Positions 1-6,821 of a stretch of 64,000 nt of DNA are shown one piece after another. Numbering within the stretch: position 1 is the first letter of the stretch; every line of letters starts with the position of its first letter. The translations under genes were made by a program, and so were the position numbers. The notes below the pieces were generated by a model. It made no database searches and was not told the DNA's origin. It worked only from the letters and a program-made list of their open reading frames with translations. The stretch spans positions 1 through 64,000 of the forward strand of contig DAOUFI010000026.1 in NCBI GenBank assembly GCA_034430175.1. The letters run 5' to 3'. The stretch comes from UBA6107 sp034430175 (GTDB lineage Bacteria; Chloroflexota; Anaerolineae; Anaerolineales; Anaerolineaceae).

Positions 1-45
1 TTTCACTCATCGTGTGTAGTCTGTCCACTTTCTTCCTCCACGTAT

Positions 46-89
46 GGGGACATTTTAACTTTGGTAAAAGGGGACATTTCTACTTTGGT
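46..89. repeat. Two direct repeats, possible IS-end remnant
   Basis: Two near-identical 20-base units, 46-65 and 70-89, start with ggggacatt and end with actttggt, separated by four bases. Such ggggacattt...ctttgg units resemble terminal repeats of integrase-type insertion sequences (IS21/IS481-like). No transposase gene lies in the window, so this is at most a scar or an end of an element continuing to the left. Confidence 0.3.
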
Positions 90-111
90 TTAACACAATT
101 TTCAATAAATC

Positions 112-140
112 TGGACAGTTGGAATATGGGGTGGTAGAAT
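112..140 (+). promoter_or_regulatory. Probable sigma-70 promoter of tRNA-Gln
   Basis: A TGGACA -35 box (112-117) and a TAGAAT -10 box (135-140) are separated by 17 bases. The predicted start near 147 lies about 11 bases before the tRNA. Each box has one mismatch to consensus. Confidence 0.55.
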
Positions 141-157
141 ACACTCCGCTCCAATAT

Positions 158-231
158 TGGGGGCTCGTCTAACGGCAGGACAGCAGACTCTGGATTTGCT
201 TGTAGAGGTTCGAATCCTTTGCCCCCAGCCA
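158..231 (+). tRNA. tRNA-Gln (anticodon CTG)
   Basis: A 74-base cloverleaf can be folded by eye. The acceptor stem tgggggc (158-164) pairs with gccccca (221-227). The anticodon stem gcaga/tttgc encloses the loop ctctgga with anticodon CTG, and the T-arm contains ttcgaat. Discriminator G and an encoded CCA end the gene. A strong hairpin terminator follows directly. The last 17 bases of the gene are part of an 80-base tandem duplication. Confidence 0.9.
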
Positions 232-377
232 TAACCCACTCGAAAGAGTGGGTTTTCTTATCAGAGTTTTTCATACCCCATTCGGGGTACTGTGTCCTTT
301 GCCCCCAGCCATAACCCACTCGAAAGAGTGGGTTTTCTTATCAGAGTTTTTCATACCCCATTCGGGGTACTGTGTCC
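215..377. repeat. 80-bp perfect tandem duplication of tRNA-Gln tail and terminator
   Basis: Unit 1 is 215-294 and unit 2 is 295-374, identical base for base, with three more bases (375-377) beginning a third copy. Each unit carries the 3' part of the T-arm, the acceptor 3' strand with CCA, the terminator hairpin, and a second small hairpin with arms tacccc/ggggta. Only the first copy belongs to a complete tRNA. Confidence 0.9.
233..258 (+). terminator. Terminator of tRNA-Gln (copy 1)
   Basis: A 9-bp stem aacccactc / gagtgggtt with a gaaa loop is followed by a short T run. An identical copy lies at 313-338 within the tandem duplication. Confidence 0.8.
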
Positions 378-481
378 ATGACCGGGATAAATCTAGATTC
401 TGGAAATTTGTTTTTGGCAAAAATGTCGGGGCTTGTAAATGACAAACGAAGACTCAAAGAGTTCTATTCTCAAAAATATAA

Positions 482-1744
482 CTAATTGGAAACGCTTGGA
501 TTTTTGATAATTGCTTTTGGATCTTTGACAAAAAAAGTCAACAATGCCAGTGTGATCAATCCGAATATGATCGATACATGAAATGTAGTCAAATAACTGA
601 AGGAATCCGCCAATAATCCGCCAAACAAAGGTGCGAGAATGGTTGCCGGCGCGATCAGCGTATTGGACATTCCCACGTAAACAGGTTTTTCGGTGTCATT
701 GCCAAATTCTAGCGCCAGTGACATCCCGATGGTCCAAAATGCGACGTTGGCAATTCCTGCCAAGATAAACACAACTACAAACCAACCGGGTTCTTTGATG
801 ATCGCTGCAAAGGTGGCACTCAAGACCGTGCATAAACCACCAATTACCAGAACCCATTTGCGAGACCAATGATCTGCCAGCCAACCGAGCACGGGATTGG
901 CGATAGTCTGGGTGATCATGAGGACGCTTGTCATTATGCCAACGGTAATGGTCGTCATTCCAATCTGTTTCACTGCAAACACGGTATAAAAGGCAAAGGC
1001 CATCATGCCAAATTGCCAGAGGAATCTACCGAACAGGAAATTTCTGAAGATCGCATCCGTCTTCAAAATATGGGTGATGTTTTTCCAAATGGAAGGCTGT
1101 TTCTGAGTTTCAGGTGTGATGATACGGGGAGCTTCAACTGTTTGATTAAGGAAAAGCCATGAAACAACATAAGCCAGGAATGCAATAATCAGACAGATGG
1201 CAAAGCCGTATGGCGCGGCCACTTTCTCAAGGACAATACCTGCAAGCACTGCACTCGCACTGGAGAGTAGATTCGACAAGGCTGATTGGCTTCCAAGAAA
1301 GGTGGCCAGGGAGTCAGCAGGGATTACTTTGCTGATTAGAATTTGCCAGGCATTCGCTGTCAGGCCAGCTCCAATTCCCTGCCAGACCAAACAGAGGAAA
1401 GTGAGGATCAATCCCCATTTATACCCGATGGATGGCAAAAGAAGCGCAATAATTCCTATGAAAAGATAAGGCAGGCGCTCATTTGTTGTCATGCCCATAA
1501 CATAAGGTTTGGTTCGTTCCATCCGGTTAATGTGGTTGGCGGTTAACAGCTGAGGAAATTGCCAACCAACATTATGGATAGCCGGAATCAATCCTATCAG
1601 AAGAGCTGAGGAGGTCATGGTGGAGACAAAGAGAGGTAAAACAGTGGAAAATGAGGCAAAACCAAAACCAAAGCCAAATGAAGCTCCATCCAGGAGGTTA
1701 AAAATCAGGTTGTGTTTGTAGGTCTTGCTTTCTTCGCTCCGCAT
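482..1744 (-). CDS. Major facilitator superfamily transporter
   Basis: This 420-residue protein is almost wholly hydrophobic, with about twelve membrane segments, the usual length for an MFS carrier. Between the two halves of its C-terminal bundle it shows the MFS loop pattern G-x-L-A-D-x-x-S-R-K (GWLADHWSRKW), which supports the family. A charged N-terminus (MRSEESKTYKHN) precedes the first helix. The ATG start is 1744. Substrate cannot be told; proteins of this shape are often annotated as multidrug or sugar efflux carriers. It stands alone on the minus strand, after the terminator that closes the DUF1540/VKOR pair, with no obvious partner gene. Family assignment is firm, role unknown. Confidence 0.85.
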   Translation of the reverse strand: MRSEESKTYKHNLIFNLLDGASFGFGFGFASFSTVLPLFVSTMTSSALLIGLIPAIHNVGWQFPQLLTANHINRMERTKPYVMGMTTNERLPYLFIGIIALLLPSIGYKWGLILTFLCLVWQGIGAGLTANAWQILISKVIPADSLATFLGSQSALSNLLSSASAVLAGIVLEKVAAPYGFAICLIIAFLAYVVSWLFLNQTVEAPRIITPETQKQPSIWKNITHILKTDAIFRNFLFGRFLWQFGMMAFAFYTVFAVKQIGMTTITVGIMTSVLMITQTIANPVLGWLADHWSRKWVLVIGGLCTVLSATFAAIIKEPGWFVVVFILAGIANVAFWTIGMSLALEFGNDTEKPVYVGMSNTLIAPATILAPLFGGLLADSFSYLTTFHVSIIFGLITLALLTFFVKDPKAIIKNPSVSN

Positions 1745-1760
1745 TGATCATCCTATTTTG

Positions 1761-1793
1761 CCACAAAAACCCCGGAGAGAGGTCCGGGGTTTT
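1761..1793 (-). terminator. Rho-independent terminator after DUF1540 gene
   Basis: An 11-bp stem (1766-1776 with 1783-1793, aaaaccccgga and its complement) with a six-base loop is followed on the minus strand by a T run. It separates the VKOR/DUF1540 pair from the downstream MFS gene. Confidence 0.85.
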
Positions 1794-1820
1794 AAAAGAA
1801 TTCGCTGTTTTGTCAATTAA

Positions 1821-2063
1821 TTAATACTCTTCTTCACCGTCTCCATCATCATCGGCCCAGCTATCTTCATCTTCATCTTCTTCATCAAGTTCTTCCCACT
1901 CTTCTACTTCGGTATCTTCATCCCAATTATCATCTTCCGCTGATTCAGCACTTGCGGAGTAGGTCTTGCATCCAGTGTCCGGATCCAATTCAACCATCCC
2001 TGCGCTGCAATAGCCATCATCAAGAAAAGCGCAATCCAGGTAATGACATCGAATACGAGGCAT
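1821..2063 (-). CDS. Small DUF1540-like cysteine protein with acidic tail
   Basis: An 80-residue protein. The start at 2063 is chosen because an AGGAGG ribosome-binding site sits seven bases upstream; an open frame continues further 5' but overlaps the VKOR gene. Residues 1-36 show the DUF1540 spacing of four cysteines (C6, C11, C19, C32; pattern C-x4-C-x7-C ending in GCKTY), probably metal binding. The rest, from about residue 45, is nearly all Asp and Glu with Trp and Ser, a low-complexity acidic tail. Function unknown. It lies 23 bases downstream of a VKOR-type thiol oxidoreductase gene in one operon, closed by a strong terminator. Confidence 0.75.
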   Translation of the reverse strand: MPRIRCHYLDCAFLDDGYCSAGMVELDPDTGCKTYSASAESAEDDNWDEDTEVEEWEELDEEDEDEDSWADDDGDGEEEY

Positions 2064-2086
2064 TGTCCATCCTCCTAAATAAAAAT

Positions 2087-2506
2087 TTACTGCCGCTGAC
2101 GACGCGCCAGTTTTATCACAGAAATTGAAAAAAGTATAGTGATCATACCAGCAGAAATTAGGCACCACTGACAAAACGTGTGCAAAACCGCTGCTTCAAT
2201 GTAAGTCAGATATACAGAAAACAGAAACCCTACCAGTGAAGCAAAGAAAAACAAATAATCAACATAAGGGCTGATCAATCTTATCTTCGGTCCAAAAACC
2301 AAGATAAGTAGTATTGCCAGATAAGCCAGAAATCCCAAATATGCGACAGGGATGCCAAAGACGTATGACCATTGGCTTGCGTTCACACTGTTACAATCGC
2401 CGATATTGGGTGAACAAACTAGATGTAGGCTGTTCAATTTTGAATAGGAAAGATATCCTGAATCCAAAAGGCCAATGAATGAAGCTATCAAAGCAATCAC
2501 ATACAT
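2087..2506 (-). CDS. Vitamin K epoxide reductase (VKOR) family membrane protein
   Basis: About 139 residues with four or five membrane helices. It carries the cysteine pairs of bacterial VKOR: C31 and C38 in the first periplasmic loop (CSPNIGDC) and the active-site CxxC as CQWC near 112-115 in a later helix. Bacterial VKOR reoxidises a DsbA-like partner and passes electrons to quinone, so it serves disulfide formation outside the cell. No thioredoxin domain is fused and no dsbA lies nearby. An ATG at 2506 is used here; a TTG two codons upstream (2512) is also possible, and neither has a strong ribosome-binding site. The DUF1540 gene follows 23 bases downstream. Confidence 0.85.
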   Translation of the reverse strand: MYVIALIASFIGLLDSGYLSYSKLNSLHLVCSPNIGDCNSVNASQWSYVFGIPVAYLGFLAYLAILLILVFGPKIRLISPYVDYLFFFASLVGFLFSVYLTYIEAAVLHTFCQWCLISAGMITILFSISVIKLARRQRQ

Positions 2507-2619
2507 AAGCAAGTCGTTGTTCTCATTCCCCTAGATTTATGGGTGTAGTTGTCGAGGTCAAAATGAATTTGTTTTTCAAAGCATATTCCCAGTTTCAAGG
2601 AACGACATTATATCACTTT

Positions 2620-4869
2620 CTATCCAGGATTCAACCGGTGGGCTTCCATCACATTTGGCAAATTTTCTATCTTTGTTAAGATTCGAGAAAGCTGGGCGAT
2701 ATCAGATATCTCGATTACTAAAATGATGTAAGCAAGGTTATGAGTCAAGTTTAAACGGATATCTTTCAGATTGATATTCTCGTCATTAAGAATGTTGGAG
2801 ATATCTACCATCAAACCCTGGCGATCATATGCTTTGATCTGTACTTCGATGGGGAAGGTGTTTTGTGGTTCTCCCCAGGTAACCTTCACAATCCGCTCGC
2901 GGTCTTTCATACGAAGGATATTTGGGCAATCTTGCCGGTGGATGGTCGCGCCGCGACCACGCGTTATGTATCCAACGATCTCATCACCCGGAGCAGGTTT
3001 GCAGCATTTGGCGTACGTGGTCAAGATGTTTTTTAGACCGAGAACCGCGACTGCATTCTTGTTTTCTGATTTCGGAGCGAGGGAGGGTCTGAGATTGAGA
3101 AAATTGTTGTCGTTTTTTTCTTCTTCAGATAGGGTATTGATAATGTGACCGAGAGAGACATCGCCACAACCCACAGCAACATAGAGGTCGTCAAGAGTGC
3201 GATAATCGAATTGCTGAGCAAGTCTGGTCAGGTCAAATTCGACAATTCCTAAACGCTTTAACTCACGTTCCAAAATCGCTTTACCCTGGGTGAGATTCTG
3301 TTCACGGTTTTGATGTTTGAACCATGCTCTGATCTTCGATCTGGCACGCTGAGTTTGAACCAATCCAAGATTGGGATTCAACCAATCTCGCGATGGACCA
3401 CCTTGCTTGGCGGTTAAAATTTCTACCTGATCACCGGTTTTCAATTGATAATCAAGCGTAACCAACTTTCCATTTATCTTCGCTCCACGGCAGCGATTGC
3501 CGATTTCGGTATGGACATGGTAGGCAAAGTCGATTGGAGTGGATCCGGCTGGTAAATCGATGATATCGCCGCGAGGAGTAAAGATATAGACGCGGTCTTG
3601 GAAAACGTCGGTTTTCATGCCATTTACGAATTCGTTAGCGTCCTCCACTTCCTGGCGCCATTCCATGAGCTTTTTCAACCAATTGATACGCTGTTCGAAT
3701 TGCTCGTCCCGCGGAGTTTTCTCTTTGTATCTCCAGTGTGCAGCAATACCATACTCTGCGTTTTGATTCATTTCCGGTGTGCGAATTTGAACTTCGAGCG
3801 GTTTACCATCGTCGTAAATAATGGCGGTATGTAGAGACTGGTAGAAGTTATCTTTAGGCGCAGCGATATAATCGTCGAATTCATTTGGAATAGGGCGCCA
3901 GTGGGTATGAATGATACCGAGGGCAGCGTAGCAGGAGGGAACATCCGCAACGATTAGACGGACGCCGCGTAAATCGCGAACCATTTCGAAGGGTTTTTGT
4001 TTTTCGATCATTTTCTTGTAAATCGAGTAAATGTGTTTGCTGCGTCCGGTGATCTCTGAATCAATACCCGCTTCTTTGAGCAATTTTTTCAATTGATCGA
4101 TGATCGCATTCATCTGCTGTTCACGTTCAAGACGTGTTTCAGCCAGATTCTGAGCGATTTCTTTATACTTGTCGGGGTTGGTGTAACGGAACCCCAGGTC
4201 TTCCAGTTCCCATTTCAACTGCCAGATACCCAGGCGGTTTGCAAGGGGAGCAAATATATCTAGCGTTTCCTGAGCGATACGTCGCCTCTTATTCTCTGGC
4301 ATATAGCCAAGAGTGCGCATATTGTGCAGGCGGTCAGCGAGTTTGATAAGGATGACGCGAATATCATCGCCCATCGCCAGGAATGTTTTCCGCAGGGTTT
4401 CATTGGCCAGGTCTTTGCGTCGGTCGCGGACATCTTCAGAATCGAGCAAATCCTCCCGGGCATCAGAATCTTTTTCCCCCATATGGTCAAGCACCATTTG
4501 GTCGTGCTGGTCAGCACGTGATACGCGGGGAAGATGGGTCAACTTAGTGACACCATCCACTAGTTGGGCGATCTCATCGCCAAATTCTCGTTTAAGGTCA
4601 AGAAGAGTGATTTCAGTGTCTTCAACTGTGTCGTGGAGAAGACCGGCAGCAACCGCCGCTGGCTGAACGCGCATCTCAGCCAGGATGATGGCCACAGCAA
4701 CACAGTGGGTGATATAAGGTTCACCAGAGGCGCGTTTCTGACCTGTGTGGGCAGTTTCAGCGTAACGGTAGGCACGCATAATGATCTCTCGATCCATCAC
4801 CGTGTAACTTTCAGGTAGGACTTCGAGAAGGTTATCCAATAGAGGAGCGAGTTTTTCAGTACTGACCAT
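2620..4869 (-). CDS. rel: Bifunctional (p)ppGpp synthetase/hydrolase, Rel/SpoT type
   Basis: 749 residues, the normal length for long RelA/SpoT homologues. Domains in order: HD hydrolase (about 30-190) with H55 and H79-D80 in LLHDTVEDT, so hydrolase residues are intact; synthetase (about 250-370) with the conserved EVQIRTPEMNQNAEYGIAAHW stretch split across its end; TGS domain (about 410-470, beginning VYIFTPRGDIIDLPAGSTP); a zinc-finger/helical region with CCKPAPGDEIVGY; and a C-terminal ACT domain (about 675-749). It makes and degrades the alarmone controlling the stringent response. It is probably monocistronic: about 100 bases separate it from the VKOR start downstream and 72 from the HAD gene upstream. 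Confidence 0.95.
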   Translation of the reverse strand: MVSTEKLAPLLDNLLEVLPESYTVMDREIIMRAYRYAETAHTGQKRASGEPYITHCVAVAIILAEMRVQPAAVAAGLLHDTVEDTEITLLDLKREFGDEIAQLVDGVTKLTHLPRVSRADQHDQMVLDHMGEKDSDAREDLLDSEDVRDRRKDLANETLRKTFLAMGDDIRVILIKLADRLHNMRTLGYMPENKRRRIAQETLDIFAPLANRLGIWQLKWELEDLGFRYTNPDKYKEIAQNLAETRLEREQQMNAIIDQLKKLLKEAGIDSEITGRSKHIYSIYKKMIEKQKPFEMVRDLRGVRLIVADVPSCYAALGIIHTHWRPIPNEFDDYIAAPKDNFYQSLHTAIIYDDGKPLEVQIRTPEMNQNAEYGIAAHWRYKEKTPRDEQFEQRINWLKKLMEWRQEVEDANEFVNGMKTDVFQDRVYIFTPRGDIIDLPAGSTPIDFAYHVHTEIGNRCRGAKINGKLVTLDYQLKTGDQVEILTAKQGGPSRDWLNPNLGLVQTQRARSKIRAWFKHQNREQNLTQGKAILERELKRLGIVEFDLTRLAQQFDYRTLDDLYVAVGCGDVSLGHIINTLSEEEKNDNNFLNLRPSLAPKSENKNAVAVLGLKNILTTYAKCCKPAPGDEIVGYITRGRGATIHRQDCPNILRMKDRERIVKVTWGEPQNTFPIEVQIKAYDRQGLMVDISNILNDENINLKDIRLNLTHNLAYIILVIEISDIAQLSRILTKIENLPNVMEAHRLNPG

Positions 4870-4941
4870 TGGCGCCTGTTGTGGTTAATTTATATCATAA
4901 ATGGGGTTGTTCCCGATAAACTAAAGTAGAGAGTATCTTTA

Positions 4942-5598
4942 TCAAGAGAAATCAAAATCAGAATCCGGTTCAAAATCGCAAAAAGAGCCATAAACCTTAT
5001 CAGCCTGGCTAAGATCCATCTCACGAGTGATCTGGTTGGGAATCGCCAGGCAATTAAGCCCAGCAGCCTTGGCGGCTTTGATGCCATTTGGCGAGTCTTC
5101 AAACGCGCATACAGATATGTTCGTCAATTCGAGATTCTTTAATGCAAGCAAATAAAGTTCGGGGTCAGGTTTGACATTCTTTACGTCTTCGGCAGTCACA
5201 ATCGATCGAAAAAAGGGCAGTAACTTAAAATGCTCGAGGTGATCAAAAACCCAGGTGCGACTGGAACTGGATGCCACCGCCATAGGGATTCCCAATGCGT
5301 AAGTATTTGTAATAAATTCTCTGACACCGGGTAATAAAGTAACCTCTTCCATTAACTCATACGAACGGGCATCCACAACTTCCAGTATTTTTTCTGGAGA
5401 AACCTTTCTCTCCGTTAGTTCTGATAATTGTTTGGCAGGATCAAAAATCGCAGGGCCAGTACCGATGGCAATCCACCAATCCCGAATTGTCAGTGTTTGG
5501 CCGTATTTTTCATATTCTTCGCGCCAGGCAATATATCTGGGCATTTCAGTATCCACAATCAAACCATCAAAATCAAAAATATATCCAGAAAATTTCAT
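4942..5598 (-). CDS. HAD-superfamily hydrolase, beta-phosphoglucomutase-like
   Basis: 218 residues. All four HAD motifs are visible: nucleophile DxD in FDFDGLIVDTE (D9, D11), motif II Ser in VASSSSRTW, motif III Lys in KPDPELYL, and the acidic motif IV in FEDSPNGIKAAKAAG. The alpha-helical cap between motif I and II is of the C1 type, as in beta-phosphoglucomutase, phosphoglycolate phosphatase and similar sugar-phosphate enzymes. Substrate cannot be told from sequence. The ATG at 5598 has AGGAAT just upstream. It lies between rel and the FAD oxidoreductase genes, all on the minus strand, with gaps large enough for separate transcription. Confidence 0.85.
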   Translation of the reverse strand: MKFSGYIFDFDGLIVDTEMPRYIAWREEYEKYGQTLTIRDWWIAIGTGPAIFDPAKQLSELTERKVSPEKILEVVDARSYELMEEVTLLPGVREFITNTYALGIPMAVASSSSRTWVFDHLEHFKLLPFFRSIVTAEDVKNVKPDPELYLLALKNLELTNISVCAFEDSPNGIKAAKAAGLNCLAIPNQITREMDLSQADKVYGSFCDFEPDSDFDFS

Positions 5599-5663
5599 AA
5601 GATTCCTATAATCATTTATATAACCCTTAAGAAAGGGACATTCGAAAAGAATTCCAGATGATT

Positions 5664-6821
5664 TTACTTCAACAATTCCTGACCGGAAAAACTCCGCTCC
5701 GGAGAAAGCAAGGGCAGGATGCTTTCATCATCCGGGGTGGTAGTATGTTGGGCAAGCCGGGTCAGCAGCTCTCCACTACTTGGACCGAGCATGAAGCCCT
5801 GACCACAGAAACCTACACCGAGGAGGAAATTTTCAACCTGTGGACACCAGCCGATGATAGGGAATCCATCGGGAGTCATCGGATAAAGGCCGCGCCAGGT
5901 GCGACGCACGCGTATGTTTGCTAAACGCGGCATTATCTGGATCATCCGTTGCGACACCATGGGCAGGAATTCACTTGTTTCGTTGACGTTCAAGCCCCAG
6001 GCATTCGGGTTGGGAGTGATGCAGAAGATGATCTGCCCAGTGATGTGCTGATAAAAGTAATAGTTCGCAGATCCAGGGGCGGGGCGGATATCGACCACCA
6101 TTGGGCCAAGGAAGCGGGCGACCGCTTCGGTGATAGCGGCTTCATGTGAATCTGGCTTGACGGGAAGGTCCACGCCAGCCATTTTTCCGATCTCTTCAGC
6201 CCAGGCTCCGGAGGCATTCAAGATGATTCCAGCTGAATAGGTACCAAGGTCAGTTGTAACCGAGTTGATCTTGTTATTTTTCAAAGCCATTGACCGAACC
6301 GGCTCGTTAAATCTGAAATCTGCACCAAGTCCAGCGGCAAGCGTGTAATAGGCATGATTGGTTAAGAGCGGAGATGCACTGCCATCATTTGGGGAGAAAG
6401 TTCCGCCAATCAACCCTTCGGGGTTTAAATCCGGGATGATCTTCAGATAATCATCCTTGTCATACCATTCATTCTTGATGCCAGCCTTCGCGTGTATTGG
6501 CAACAAGTCTTTTAAAATCTTTTCTTCGCGTGGAGTATAAGCCACATAGGAATATCCGCATTGATCCCATTCAATATCGATGCCGAAAGTCTCTTTGAAA
6601 GTGGAGAAGATCTCCAATGCGCGGTTACAGAGCATGATTTTGGCCGGATCGGAATGAGTAGCGCGTATGCCACCAATTGCGCGTTTATTAGAGCCCTGGC
6701 CCACACTGGGAACCGATTCAAGAACAAGGACTTTCAGTCCGGCTTTTGCAAGGTAGTAGGCTGCTGGAGTTCCAACTGAACCGGCGCCGATCACGATGAT
6801 GTCGTAAGTTTTCGCGGTCAT
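5664..6821 (-). CDS. FAD-dependent amine/imino-acid oxidoreductase (DAO family)
   Basis: 385 residues starting with an FAD-binding Rossmann motif, IIVIGAGSVGTPAAYYLAKAG, followed by the DAO-family layout also seen in sarcosine oxidase beta, D-amino acid and proline/hydroxyproline dehydrogenases. The C-terminal motif GVGFCGQGFMLGPSSGEL is the conserved flavin-contacting end of the family. It overlaps the upstream gene (6818-8911) by an ATGA stop/start, so the two are translated together and almost surely form one heteromeric dehydrogenase: this subunit oxidises the amine or imino acid, the partner carries electrons away. The substrate (proline, hydroxyproline, sarcosine, opine or a D-amino acid) is not determined. 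A clear AGGAGG lies upstream of the ATG. Confidence 0.8.
   Translation of the reverse strand: MTAKTYDIIVIGAGSVGTPAAYYLAKAGLKVLVLESVPSVGQGSNKRAIGGIRATHSDPAKIMLCNRALEIFSTFKETFGIDIEWDQCGYSYVAYTPREEKILKDLLPIHAKAGIKNEWYDKDDYLKIIPDLNPEGLIGGTFSPNDGSASPLLTNHAYYTLAAGLGADFRFNEPVRSMALKNNKINSVTTDLGTYSAGIILNASGAWAEEIGKMAGVDLPVKPDSHEAAITEAVARFLGPMVVDIRPAPGSANYYFYQHITGQIIFCITPNPNAWGLNVNETSEFLPMVSQRMIQIMPRLANIRVRRTWRGLYPMTPDGFPIIGWCPQVENFLLGVGFCGQGFMLGPSSGELLTRLAQHTTTPDDESILPLLSPERSFSGQELLK

Noticed and set aside
158..377. attL/attR pair of an integrated element
   Set aside because: The repeats are directly adjacent with no cargo or integrase between them; at most it is a scar.
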